64,000 nt of DNA from Cladopsammia gracilis (Eukaryota > Cnidaria > Anthozoa > Scleractinia > Dendrophylliidae). The notes beneath the pieces are model-generated. The model had not been told where the DNA came from, made no database searches, and saw only the letters and a program-made list of their open reading frames with translations. The DNA lies in the NCBI GenBank assembly GCA_022457155.1, contig JAJGOT010000417.1:122001-186000 (forward strand). The letters run 5' to 3'. Shown piece after piece: positions 1 to 11,288 of this stretch. Position numbers and translations under genes: made by a program. The number at the start of each line of letters is the position of its first letter. Position 1 is the first letter of the stretch.

Positions 1-213
1 CACTTCTGTTACCAGTTTAGTGTGTTCCTTTGACATATTGCGCACTGTGGCTTGTATATCTATTAGTATGGTGTGCATAACGATAAGACTGATTTGCTCT
101 TCGCCTCGTAGTTCGTCATCTTGGTCGTCCGCCATGTTGGGACGTTTGGCTGCTGTCTTATCTTCTTGTTCTTCTGTTGATCCTCTGTCTCCTCTCTTGT
201 TTTTCTTTCCCAT
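1..213 (-). CDS. Open reading frame running off the left edge, possible retroelement ORF1
   Basis: Reading the minus strand from an ATG at 213, 71 codons stay open to the window edge. The start is Lys/Arg-rich (MGKKNKRGDRG) and is followed by a Glu/Asp-rich stretch. A second in-frame Met begins MADDQDDE. The rest (LIVMHTILIDIQATVRNM) is amphipathic and could start a coiled coil. A basic, charged N-terminus before a coil is common in ORF1 proteins of non-LTR retrotransposons, but no diagnostic domain lies inside the window. It sits antisense to the MALT1-like gene, probably in one of its introns. It could instead be the first exon of a host gene on the minus strand. Confidence 0.4.
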   Translation of the reverse strand, partial: MGKKNKRGDRGSTEEQEDKTAAKRPNMADDQDDELRGEEQISLIVMHTILIDIQATVRNMSKEHTKLVTEV

Positions 214-1925
214 CTAAGTCTTGGCGCTGATCGAGAGCCCAAATAATTCAGGCATTATTAACCATTTTTTCATTTAACAAACAGTCGAGGGAAGAATTAA
301 CCGGACCGTCAAAAACCGTGGCCGTCCGCGGCCAAATCATGCATGCTCTCCCATGCTCTCTCTAAAGAGATTAATAAACATCCAACACTGTCGCCAAGTT
401 TCAAGTTTATTGAAAAATTCCATGGCGGTTAGATTTTAACTTTGATTTGGGAAATATTAAAGCTTAATTACCTCATCTCAAACTTTTATCTTTCTCTAGC
501 ACAGCTGTAACAGTCACTTTACTGTGAAATTGTTTGTGGTGGTGTGATAGCGGTTGAAAGTTGAGAAGTATAGTCCCTAAATAACCCAATCGAGTCATCT
601 TAAGACAGCTTTCATTTGAATGGTCCCTGTAATGAAGAATGTCATTTGCAGACTCAGTAAGCCATAGTAGCCACGGTTATAGCCACTTAAGGCTTGAATG
701 GGGATTGAAAGTGTTAATTGCGTTCGAGGTACGAGAACGCAACTCCTAATTTGTGTTGGGAGTTCTGTGCATTATTGGGTGTCCTGTGCAACTGATAAGG
801 GAGGTTTTTTCGAGATTGCTTTGGTTCGTCGTCATCGACACACATTTGCCTCGCTTTGACGAACTAACTCACGTGGCGAGATTCATCTCATCCTTCCTCA
901 CATTGTGTATTTCCATGTGCTTTTCGTGCGTCCTTCTGCTTTCGAAGCTTTTTTGCAGTTTTCACCGAACTACACGCTCACAACACGCTGGCACAACACG
1001 CTTAGTGTATCCTAAAACATATAAAATATGCTAATCAGCGAGAATCAAATCATGGCGATGATTCGGCTGACACGAACGAGACAAACAAACGAGAATTGAG
1101 CAAGAATAGAGGCAGACATGTACCGTCGTGACATTCGGATGGCTTGACTGAGCTTGAATCGGACCATATTCAAGCCATCCCGTTCGAAAATTTATGCCCG
1201 GACACGAGCGAGATTCAAGCCAGAAAACGAGCAAGAATCAAGCGACGAATGTTTTTCTCGCTTTGATGGAGATTATGCGGATGGAACGCTCGCAAAACCA
1301 AACGCGGCTTATTTATTCCCGGAGACACTCCAAACTTTCTGTGATTTTTTAGCGCGGTGGAAAACTTGGAAATGAAGGCTGAGAGTTTGGAAAAGCTTAA
1401 TCTTAATTTGGCGAACGAAACTACAAAGAAAACGGAGAATTTGTAGAAGCGCATAGTCTAGCTGTTTATTTTAGATACTTGCGAATTTCGCTTTCGCCAG
1501 CTTGATTACCGTTTTGACATATGCAAATTTGGTGCACTTTTTCCACTTTTCCCAAGGGACCGCCAAGCACTTTTCTTTACCGACAACTACAACAAACTTC
1601 AAAGGATTTAATTTGTTTTTCTGCTAAGCTACCAAACTTTCCCTACCGTCTTCATACACAGAGTAAATACAGGTTTAACTGTACACAATAACCCTTAATT
1701 TGACAATATGCCATAGACATATTCACCTATCCCAATAGCCAAAAAACAAAATCCCCCCTTTCAACCGCCGAACGCACTACCCTAATCTCCGATTACTCCT
1801 AGTATTAATTATAACAAGTTAGGTGAAACCAATAGTAACTGTGAATTTGAGCTCAGTGATATTGACATTTTAATGAAGTTTGATTGACTGATTGATTTCC
1901 TAATGTTCTCTTGATCTGTCCTCAG
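214..1925. other. Non-coding stretch upstream of the first visible MALT1-like exon
   Basis: No exon or named repeat was recognised. 1030-1240 has loosely repeated segments of the type 'gagcaagaat/gattcaagcc' on a short overlapping open frame without similarity to any family I know. The stretch ends in a polypyrimidine tract and the CAG acceptor at 1923-1925. The simplest reading is an intron of the paracaspase gene. Confidence 0.5.
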
Positions 1926-2325
1926 CCACAGACAAAATAGCCCTCATCATCGGCAACCGTGACTATGTTCGCTTACCAATTGATGAAAGTCCTCTGGTTC
2001 ACACATGCAGTGATGCAAAGATGCTAGCGTCAATTTTACGCAAACCCGAGATGGGTTTCGAAGTTATCTCCCTCATGAATCTGACAAAAGACGAGATGTA
2101 TCAAGCACTTGGTATGTTTTACAGCCTCCTTGGTGAAGGTGTATATGGCTTGGTGTATTTTGCGGGGCATGGCTTTGAAGAGGGAGGGCAGAATTACTTG
2201 GTTCCTGTTGACACGACTGGAGCCTGGGTTCCAGAGGAGGCGGTTTGCGCTCAGAAAATTTTGGACGACATGAACAGATATCGCACAGAGTTGATTGTAT
2301 TTCTGTTGGACATTTGTCGCAAGAG
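1926..2325 (+). CDS. MALT1: MALT1-like exon with the catalytic dyad
   Basis: This 400-nt exon starts in phase 1 after a CTCAG acceptor and ends at AG|GTGGGT. It opens with DKIALIIGNRDY, the first beta strand of caspase-like folds, followed by the insert-free helix SDAKMLASIL. The His in AGHG and the Cys in DICRKR are both intact, so nothing in this exon argues against an active protease. The reading frame runs past the donor to 2464 into a CAA/ACA repeat, so a frame-only gene call would overextend it by about 45 codons. Confidence 0.92.
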
Positions 2326-4580
2326 GTGGGTGCATTTAACAACAACAACAACGATTTATTTACAAATAGTAAAACAAATTATATATAGCAACCCGCAAAT
2401 AACTAAAGTTAATCGTGGTGGGTTGCTGCACACTAAACAATTACAGGAGCTCACTATAAAATAATTGACTGATAACAATAAATACGAAAATAAGGAATGG
2501 ATAATTTATGATTAGTTACTGTAACAACAACAGATTAATAATAGTAATAGAAATAAAAATAAATATGAAAAAAATTTTGTCTTTGTCCATTTGTACTTGT
2601 CAAATAAATATTATGAAGTTGTACTTCCGTGGGTTTAAATAGTCGTGATGAGGGGCAATTTGACCAGAAAGATTCAACTGTTTACCCGCCGATAATTCCA
2701 TACTTTCTCTATGATTTGTATCAAAAAACCATTCCAGGGCTGCATTTTAGCAGTACCCAATAGCCACAGGCAATGTCTTTGGATGATACAAAAAAATTTT
2801 ATTTTTGGTCAGCATGTACTAATTACAGCTGTTAAAAAATCTATCAACTGAAGGAAACAGGCAGGGCTAAAATAAATACAGTGGAAGCCCGATATAACGA
2901 AAACCCCGGTATAATGAACAATATTCTTCAGCCTGATTAAGGTAAAATGTATGGAAAAGAACCCCATATATATGGAACTCCCATTATAACAAACACATTT
3001 CCCCAGTCACTTGGCACTTCAAAATTATGTAAACAACAGCACTACAGTGTATGTAAACACATATGTATACATGAACATTTATATGTTCAAGGCCAGGAAG
3101 GAAAGATGACTGAGAGCAGGGTGCACTAGAATCTACTTTATAAATAAAATTTATCCTTATTTGTGAGACTTGTAGATGCCAACTACCACACCTGACATCT
3201 TCCTACCCCATAACTTTGGTAATATTACAAGCCACTGTTTTTTAATGTGAATTTTTTTATCAGGTCAAATGTAGAGACAAGCTTCACTTTCAAGAGCTAC
3301 GAGTTCCCGTATAACGCTCAAGCAGTCATGGGATTTGCCACGTGAGTATTAGTTAACCATAAAAAATATTTGATTAAAGCCCCATTTCTGACTTGGACCC
3401 TGGGCACTAACAGGGCTCGACTGGACTTTGGCCTGTAAAAGTTTGGGAATACAGGCCATTTTGGCCTGAAGAAACTCTTTAAAATCTGACTTCACATTTC
3501 AGATTAATTGAGAATTATTTGCTTATGTCCAGTACACCACAAAGTTAGTGTCAAGCCCTGACTAAACTTATATGAATGTTTGTTTGTGACCATGGATATA
3601 AACCATGCATAGTTCCTGGGCATATGCACATCCTCCGTGTACTGTGCACAGTATTATTGTATCCATGCATACAAGCTTCTACCAAGGCTAGCAGTGTACT
3701 GAAGTGGCCACACATGTAACACCAACAAAGCAACGGCACTACAACCTATAACCATACACCAGCAACATGCCATTCTAGACTGAGGAGTACTGCTTGCAGT
3801 TATGCATGTCCTAGCTGATGATCTTTTAAGCCTCACCCATCACCCCAGGAGTGCTGCATCATTTCAGACAAAAATTAATGGTGGCTATCGAAAGAAATGA
3901 AGCGAATTCAACTAACACAAATATATTTATTAAATAATAAAATATGATTGTTATTGTAAAAATAGATCATTGTTTTCCAATGTGTCCACAGATGTCCTCA
4001 GTCTGAGGCTTATGAAAGACGACAAGACCCCAATGGAATGTACATGAAACACCTGCTGAAACATGTAATGAATGATGTCAAGGTTGAGGATGTCTTACAT
4101 CAAGTGGCAGGGGGTAGGAGACTTTCGCAAAAATATCTAAAGTCCGAAAGAACAGATGCCTAATGCTGATGTAGCTTGGGAGGGTTCAGCTTGTATCTCG
4201 AGGACAGAAAACTTTCTCAAACTGTAGCAGAAGCATAATAAGACAAACATCTAGGAGATGGAAAACCCCAGCAGAAAACCAACCAGCTCTCCAGGATGGA
4301 GGTTTAGGTTAAGAGGGCTGCGTGCTAACCCACCCCTGTAAAAGCTTGCTTATCCTGAAAACCAAATTTGGTGATGTATTTATTAGAAAAAATTCATAGT
4401 CACTGTCCCTGGTCAGTCGATGAAACTGATCAATGACAATCTATATCAATATTGATAATAATGTAATCCATCAAATCAAATGAAGAATGATCCTCGCAGT
4501 TGTGAACGCAATTTAAGCAATTGCGAAAAGAAGCCTGAAAAAAATTCAGGACTTCAACGGGGTTTGAACCCGTGACCTCT

Positions 4581-4615
<35 letters not shown>

Positions 4616-4729
4616 AGGTCAATTGTAGGTTCATATGTTCCCGTGAAAGGAGTGAGTATGAAATGATATATCATTTCATACTCACTCCTTTCACGGGAAC
4701 ACGGGAACATATGAACCTACAATTGACCT

Positions 4730-4764
<35 letters not shown>

Positions 4765-4962
4765 AGAGCATCGGGTTCAAACCCCGTTGAAGTCCTGAAT
4801 TTTTTTTTTCAGGCTTCTTTTCGCAATTGCTTAAATTGCGTTCACAACTGCGAGGATCATTCTTCATTTGATTTCATTTCCGCAGTTCATATATGATTTA
4901 TTTCATATATATCATTTCGTACTCACTCCTTTCACGGGAACATATGAACCTACAATTGACCT

Positions 4963-4997
<35 letters not shown>

Positions 4998-5003
4998 AGA
5001 GCA

Positions 5004-5037
<34 letters not shown>

Positions 5038-6681
5038 CCGTTGAAGTCCTGAATTTTTTTTTTTCAGGCTTCTTTTCGCAATTGCGAGGATCATTCTTCA
5101 TTTGATTTCATTTCTGCAGTTCATATATGATTTATTTCATATATATCATTTCAATGTAATCCATGTCAATAATTATTGCATGGATGCATTGATGCCCAAT
5201 CAGTGAAGGAAAAATTTGCATCAATTTCCATCAATATTGTAATCCATCTTTTTTTATCCAGATGGACTCTTGTGACATAATCTAATTAAAACAACTCTTT
5301 CATAGTTTTCATATAATGTTTAGATGTAGGGATACTGCCTACTAGCACACTTGGACTTAAATGCAACATCCACTCAAACTAATGGACTCCTCTTACTATC
5401 AAGGCATGTCCACATCACTAAGCTGAAGTCTCTAGTTTTAGCTACTCGCATAATTATAATATGAAAAATCACTGACTATGTAATGTTTTTTAGATGTTGA
5501 AGCAGAGGTTAGCACAAACGAGTGGGTTGAGAGGCAGCGACCGCAGTACCACACCACCACGACCAGGAGTTACAGCTTGCGTGATCCTGTTATCCCAGAC
5601 AAACAATCTGCTGCAAGAAAAAACCTGTGGCTTGATATACACAGTAAGCCATGCTAGTTGGCATAAAAATTAGTAATTAATCTATAATATTAATTGGAGG
5701 GCTAAAGTGACAATTTTGTCAAAAAATAGGGCAGTGATTTACACTTACACTCACTGGACCTGGCCTGTCACAGATGTAATTGCTTCAGTTACTAATGTAC
5801 AGTTATGTTTATTCACTACAGAGTTGCCACAGAAGCGAAACATCAAGGTTGATTCAGGCATTAAATTAGAGATCAGTTTTGAACATTTAAACTGGCTGTC
5901 AAATGCAATTGTGTTGTGTTTAAGAGTCACTGATCTGGGAGATGCAACATTCTGTGATGCCAGCTTAATGTTGGAAACCCTGCCTTCAGTAAGTGTTCAT
6001 TTATCACTCTTCCATTGAATATTAATTGGAAATGACAAATTTTTGTGATTCAGGATGGCTGAAAAAAGGCATTCTGTTGCTAAAATATTTGGTGATTTGA
6101 ACATTTAAAATAATGTAATAAGCCAATCAGATTGCAAGTCATATAGGATGTATATCAGCCCCCCAAAAATATGTATTTTTTCTCTTTTTTGAGTGAAAAT
6201 ACAGGATCATTTGGCCGTATGATTGGATATCTCTGACATGAAGCAGTTATTTCTCAACAGTCATTGACATGAAATTGCTTCCTTGACTTAAAAACACAGT
6301 TTTACAAGTGAAAAGTCCCAACATTTATTCATTTGAGTTGCCAGAGCTCCCTGGGCCTTCGCTTCATTTTGGAAATCCGTCTTCCCATCCACCCCATTCC
6401 CTATATTTTCCTGATCCACTCAGGGGCAGCAGGGCAGCAGTGGGAATTTCTGCCCTCATCCCTCTGCCATATTTTAGTTTCAAAAATATGTCAAACTGAA
6501 ATATACATGGCATCGTCAGTTTGACAAGGATGCTATTTACTGTACTTCTTAATTTCGCAATTGCTTAAATTGCGTTCATAACTGCAAGGATCATTCTTCA
6601 TTTGATTTCATTTCCGCAGTTCATATATGATTTCACATTCACTCCTTTCACGGGAACATATGAACCTACAATTGACCTGCG

Positions 6682-6713
<32 letters not shown>

Positions 6714-9700
6714 AGAGCATCGCACCGGTATTGCGAGGTCACGGGTTCGAACCCCGTTGAAGTCCTGAATTTTTTTTCGCAATTGCTTAAATTGCGTTCA
6801 TAACTGCGAGGATCATTCTTCATTTGATTTCATTTCTGCAGTTCATATTATATGATTTATTATTATGCATTTTAGCACTTGGTGAATGACTGTATTGATT
6901 TTAAATTACGGTATTTTTAGGATATTCAAACCATCCACTTCCATCCAGCTACAACCAATATACTGAGACAGGTTGTGCAGGTAAGGCTCTTACATTAATC
7001 AGCTATGCACCAACTTAAGCCATCTAGCCATGAAGTGGCAGACTAAGCCACAGTGTGTAATGGGTGGTTTCAGCATCCATTCTGTAAGAAACCTAAAACC
7101 TTCTTAATAAAATCCTGTTTCAATCAGTTCTTGCAAAACAATTTCTTTATAATCTTTAATTTGTAAATATTGTCTCTCTAAAGCATCAACATTTCCTGGC
7201 TGTGTTGTTCCGGAAAAGCCCCTTCTTCCCCTTGGAATTTCTGATGACCTTCCATGGGGGAATGTGGATATTTCCTGGAAGGGAGAGGGGGATAGATGAA
7301 ACAGGGGACCTAGAACTTCCCACATCCTGTTCCCTTTACTCCCAGGGGGAACAGGGAACCTAGTTCCCACCCCTTTATTTGTGATTCTGGCTTCTTTGTG
7401 CTATTTCAATAGAAGCTGAATATTCTGCAATATTGGAAAACTTCTTCCTGATTCTCCTGCTTAAAGCACCTTCACCCCCCCATACACTTCCAAATTTCTT
7501 CTGAATACCTGCTCCTTATGAGAAATTCAACTGTTAGTCTATTGTTTTTCTAGTGTGGTTGTCTGGATAAGGGTAATCCTAAAAATAAACTGTTAAACTT
7601 GGTGATTTATATTACCTTGAATCCAACAGAAGAATCCTGAGGCTCAAAATGGAGTAGTTGCACGCTGCCTGCGAATGGAGCAGGACAGTCCTTCTCACAG
7701 TCCTGTGGAGAAGATCAGTGACATCTACAACATTCAGAGACTCAAGGTAATTTTTACTTTAAAAAAAAGTACTTTAATTACATTCTTGAAAACAATACTT
7801 TATACTAAACTGACTATCAAAGTTACATACAGCGGAACCTTGATTTAAGGGACTGGAGAAATTGGTTCGTTATATCGAAAATCTCATTATAATGAATTTG
7901 TGGGAAAAAAAACAACCAAAATGTTCATTATATTGAGGTATAGTTCATAATTGTTTTGTAATGGTGTTATGTATTTCTGGATTTCAACAAATAACATTTT
8001 GCACTTTAATGCCTGTATGAAGCTACAGTACGCTATAAATAATAACTATGACACTGGAAAACTGTACGTCAGGTTATCCTTTGCCCTATAGCACACACTG
8101 TTGGTCTGTTATTTGTTATCTTTTGTCATGCATAATACACCACTTTCACAATGGCGGCCGATTTATTTATTCTTTTATATGTATGTTAATTAGCCTTTCT
8201 GGCCTCGTTAGCGTGTGCAAAATTCAAAAGAATTTTTACTAATAAACATACATATAAAAGAATAAATAAATATGCCGCCATTATGAAAGTGGTGTATGAC
8301 ATTTATTCATTATATTGGGGCACAGGTAGCCCAAACGTAGTGTGTGAGCCACATCAAATTAACAGATTTAAAGCCGGTACACAGTAATAAAACATAGGTA
8401 ATAACTAATGTTTACTACATTCGCATCCGTTTTGTATCGGCCTAACAATCACGAGCCAAAGGCGAGTGAATGTATTGTGCCGATACAACATAGACGCGAA
8501 TGCAGCAAACAACTTGTGAAATTCACCTTCACATGAAAATTAGATACAACCACTCGTGAGTTGTATCAAGATTGTATCGGCCAAAACAGGGTAATTGTGT
8601 GATTGGAATGGCTCATTATGAATTATGAATTATGAATTATGAATTATTATTAATAATAATTAATATAATTAATAATAATTATTATTAATGAATTATTAAT
8701 TATGAATTATTAATGAATTTTACAATATGATTTGTAACGGATCAAGAAGCAATAGAAAAATAAAAAATATTACATTATAAAGGTAATAAGCACATTGATA
8801 ACAATTAAAGCTCAGTTTGAAGGAAAAATATTGAGGCCGGTCCAACATTTTTGCATTCTCTTGTCAAAATACGAAATTTACCTCCATCGTTGGATATACG
8901 TCATGTAGACCTAGCATATATCGATAACTTTTTGACCATGTTTGGGCAGTGTATCAGTGTGTTGAATTATAATGTTTGTTATACCAAGGACTTTGTAAAA
9001 TAGAGATTCCACAGTAGTTTGTTTTAATTGGGATGGGATGCTAGTTGATCACAGAGTTAACCCCAGCATTTTTGTTAGAGACAATGTGGAATAAAGTTGC
9101 TTGTCTAAGGAAACAATGTGATGGCCGAGACTTTGCCTCAACCCACCAACTTACAGATCTGAAGTGCGACGTGCTTTCCACTACCCCATGCACTGCACCT
9201 CCACGAGGTCCTGCCACTGGTTGCTCTAAAATTATACAGTTGGACCTCTATTAAGCGGCCACCCTCGGGACTTTGAAAACTAGCCGCTTAATAGAGGTAC
9301 AATATAAATTGGATAGAAATGGCAGTCAACGTCATTTTATTGCATCTATATAGCAAAATGCTTGTTGAAAAGTGAACATATGTGAAGATAAATGCAAAAA
9401 TCATTGAAACAAAAAATTAAGTGCCCTGTATTTGAGCATTTCAAGTCTGCAAAGTTCTAGCAGTTCTTGTTGTTATCAGTTATCACCTTCATATTCATAT
9501 TATCTGTCACCATTTCGCTTGAAAAGATAATTGGCTGGCCGCTTAATACAGGTAAAAACAATAAATACTAAACTTGCAACAGCAAAAAGGTGGCCGCTGT
9601 ATAGAGGTATCGAATACAGCACTTTACTGACAAATAATTTGGGACTTTGGAAAATGGCTGCTTAATAGAGGTCCGACTGTACTATCAGTTGCAGTTTTCT

Positions 9701-9859
9701 AAATTTTATCTTGAATTGTTTTATTCCCAGAATCCACTTGCACTGACCATAACCATCAAGTATGTGCTAAAAGGATCCCATGAAGAACGAACCAAGCATA
9801 CTGTGGAGGTGTTCAACTACAAAGAGTTTGGAATTAACACAGCTTTCTTTAAGGACTGA
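1926..9859 (+). CDS. MALT1: MALT1-like paracaspase, 3' eight exons (5' end outside window)
   Basis: Exons are 1926-2325, 3264-3341, 3992-4113, 5494-5643, 5822-5988, 6921-6980, 7630-7746 and 9731-9859 (stop TGA 9857-9859). All junctions are AG/GT and the phases join without a break: 1223 nt, preceded by one base from an upstream exon. Exon 1 encodes the caspase-like p20 part with the catalytic His in YFAGHGFEEG and the catalytic Cys in LLDICRKR. The next exons give the FGYATC-like segment (MGFATCPQSEAYE) and a helix-rich end of the protease. From 5822 an Ig-like domain follows (ISFEHLNWLSNAIVLCLRV onward), ending 18 residues after VFNYKEFG begins. In vertebrates MALT1 cleaves after Arg and scaffolds the CARD-BCL10 complex in NF-kB signalling. 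Death and first Ig domains should lie upstream. The long C-terminal TRAF6-binding tail of mammalian MALT1 is not seen, since the frame stops just after the Ig domain. Confidence 0.9.
2326..3263 (+). other. Intron 1 of the visible MALT1-like gene, with a short repeat remnant
   Basis: It begins near an ACA-rich simple repeat at 2337-2352. At 2879-2930 lies a fragment starting CAGTGGAAGCCCGATATAAC, resembling the ends of Tigger/pogo-type elements seen elsewhere in the window. No coding exon was seen. Confidence 0.45.
3410..3565. repeat. Small inverted-terminal element in a MALT1-like intron
   Basis: The ends AGGGCTCGAC and GTCAAGCCCT are imperfect inverted repeats around about 140 bp. The same arrangement, with ends GTGCTCAACCTTA and TAAGGTCGAGCAC, occurs at 22002-22147, suggesting one small non-autonomous family. 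Confidence 0.4.
4475..4878. repeat. Head-to-head inverted pair of tRNA-headed SINE-like copies
   Basis: The left arm (4475-4668) and right arm (4669-4878) are near-perfect reverse complements with essentially no spacer; the centre is an AT-rich palindrome around 4668/4669. Each arm carries a tRNA-like head (4550-4600 on minus, 4745-4794 on plus), then a T-rich stretch and a shared tail with 'cgcaattgcttaaattgcg'. Both heads have lost an internal block around the anticodon arm, but not the same block: the left retains 'gaggtcac', the right does not. Confidence 0.8.
4879..5150 (+). repeat. tRNA-headed SINE-like copy, direct neighbour of the inverted pair
   Basis: This copy repeats the same leader ('cactcctttcacgggaac'), tRNA-like head (4978-5048) and tail as the right arm, in the same direction, so the repeat is tandem here. 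The head is full length with D-arm TAGCTCAGTTGGTAGAGCA and T-arm GGGTTCAAACCCC. It is intronic in the MALT1-like gene. Confidence 0.8.
4978..5048 (+). tRNA. tRNA-Thr(GGU)-like SINE head, probable pseudo-tRNA
   Basis: The 71-nt segment folds as a cloverleaf: acceptor stem GGCTTCA/TGAAGTC, D-arm and T-arm intact. The anticodon loop reads CCGGTAT, which puts GGT at 34-36. Position 33 is C rather than the near-universal U, and one anticodon-stem pair is mismatched. Because it is embedded in a multi-copy repeat I treat it as a SINE promoter head, not a working tRNA gene. Confidence 0.55.
6545..6865 (+). repeat. tRNA-headed SINE-like copy
   Basis: It contains a leader, the tRNA-like head at 6694-6764 and the tail 'cgcaattgcttaaattgcg', and is preceded by another copy's tail (from about 6551). 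So two units are again joined tail to head. It lies in a MALT1-like intron, upstream of the exon at 6921. Confidence 0.8.
6694..6764 (+). tRNA. tRNA-Thr(GGU)-like SINE head with a perfect anticodon stem
   Basis: It is the same 71-nt cloverleaf as the copy at 4978, but here the anticodon stem is fully paired (TCGCA/TGCGA) around loop CCGGTAT. A tRNA finder would probably score this copy highest. C33 and the repeat context argue for a SINE head. Confidence 0.5.
7829..7950. repeat. Tigger/pogo-like terminal fragment
   Basis: It starts ACAGCGGAACCTTGATTTAA and continues with 'ttatatcgaaaatctcattataatgaa', the wording seen at one end of pogo-type non-autonomous elements. A matching second terminus was not found. 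It lies in the last MALT1-like intron. Confidence 0.4.
8131..8300. repeat. Hairpin with about 60-bp arms
   Basis: Arms 8131-8190 and 8242-8300 are inverted copies around the sequence 'cactttcacaatggcggcc...tcttttatatgtatgtta', with a spacer of about 50 bp and few mismatches. It is intronic. Probably a foldback MITE. Confidence 0.6.
8400..8730. repeat. Hairpin element with GAGCCAAAGGCGAG loop plus AT-rich tail
   Basis: Around 8412-8508 imperfect arms ('attcgcatccgttttgtatcggc' type) flank a loop with GAGCCAAAGGCGAG at 8453-8466. After 8618 the sequence becomes a run of 'aattatg' and TAA repeats and ends 'gaattattaatgaattttac'. The same ending is found at about 29246, tying this copy to the elements at 15290 and 28930. 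Confidence 0.55.
9237..9679. mobile_element. Tigger/pogo-like MITE, 443 bp
   Basis: Termini CAGTTGGACCTCTATTAAGC and its imperfect inverse (GCTTAATAGAGGTCCGACTG) are bounded on both sides by TA, the Tc1/mariner-pogo target duplication. Internal copies of the same terminal motif occur near 9280 and 9600. No transposase frame. It sits between the last two MALT1-like exons, ending 51 bp before the final exon. Confidence 0.75.
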
Positions 9860-11288
9860 AGAATCCAATGGTGGATGAAATCTTGTTTAATTATCATTCA
9901 ACTGCATACAGCTAGACATTGAAGAGTTGATATACATATTGTAGAATTGGTAATCATATTTTGGTCTTAAAGTTTATAGCGTCTAAAGAGACCAATACCA
10001 CATATTAAGAAAATAGGCAACATCAGTTGTTAATGTTGCACATTGCAGGACACTCACTTATAATGTGGTGCACTTGCACTGACAAGTAAAGGTGCAATTA
10101 GGTTACTGTAACCTATATGGAAACAATACATCTGCAAGTAGCTGCTCTTTTATCCCTCAGGATTTTTGGTGAGGAAAAATGTATTTATAAATAAATGCAC
10201 ATCGACAGAAAGTTTTCTCTACCTTTTATGACATAAGTTTTTAAACTGTTAAATGGCTTCACCAGAGTACATGTATCTCATTTATCTCATAACAAAATAA
10301 TTTATGGCCTTGTTGTTGTAGAGAACTAAATTTATTTGCAGGTATATAATGAAAATGTTATAATTATGTCCCTCCTTTGGTACATCATTTTTAAACGGTA
10401 TGGCTGTACCGTCAATCATAACAATCCACCCCACCGCTGAAAAACGTAAACTGGCATAGTGGATCAAACCAACCAATCACAAGCCCCAAATATGACCTTT
10501 GACCCTGTTGAGTTTTAGTGTTCTTGTTTTCCGAAGACTTATTTCAGTCAGTCCTTATGGTGTGGCAGACAGTGCAACATAAAACAAGGCCTCATCTACC
10601 TTTTCCTTACACATCCACTATTAAAATAATGATTGGTTTGGTTCTTGTGGTATTGAAAAAAAGCAGTAACATGACTGGTACATAAAATTTATTTTCGTGC
10701 AATCAGGCTGTTTCATTTTGCTTGGTAAATGCAAACCGGCCTAAGAGTAAATAAGAGCACTCTTAAATTTGGTCCGGTCGCCTGTTAATAGTCTGTCATA
10801 AGAAATAACTATTTGATCTTGTAACTGACTTGCATCAAGGTCAAAAATTGGTTTCTGGTGTATCCACTAAGTCAGTCAGTTGTAATTATCTTATTCAAAT
10901 ATGACAATGTAACGTGAGTGTTTTTTAATGATTAAATAAATAAAACATTAGCTTTCAGAGGTAAAAGTTGTTTCTTGTTTTCCATTTTGTTACCCATTTT
11001 TGTAAGGCAACTATACTGATAGACAGTATACAATTATTTATCAATTTACCAGTATTAACAACGAGCCTTACTTATACCATCATGTTGCTTTAATATTTAA
11101 TTGTACACTGACAGGTAGTTTTTAAAATATAAAAAATTCATTTTCTTTCCAAAAATAAAATTGTCCTTTAATAATATAATTATGTCAACAATAAACAGAA
11201 AATTATAATATTAGTTTCTGATGATCAGGTTGTGTGCTTCTGTCAAAAGAAACACAAAACTAACAAATGTAAAAAGTTAATGTTAATA
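9860..11288 (+). other. 3' flank and untranslated sequence of the MALT1-like gene
   Basis: AT-rich sequence after the stop codon with candidate AATAAA signals. No other gene or clear repeat was recognised. Confidence 0.5.
10190..10195 (+). promoter_or_regulatory. Candidate polyadenylation signal of the MALT1-like gene
   Basis: An AATAAA hexamer lies 331 nt after the stop codon. A second pair of overlapping AATAAA motifs is at 10935-10944. Either could end the transcript. The region is AT-rich, so chance matches are likely. Confidence 0.35.

Noticed and set aside
4978..6764. Functional tRNA-Thr genes
   Set aside because: The cloverleafs sit in multi-copy repeats with shared leaders and tails, have C33, and several sister copies are deleted in the anticodon region.
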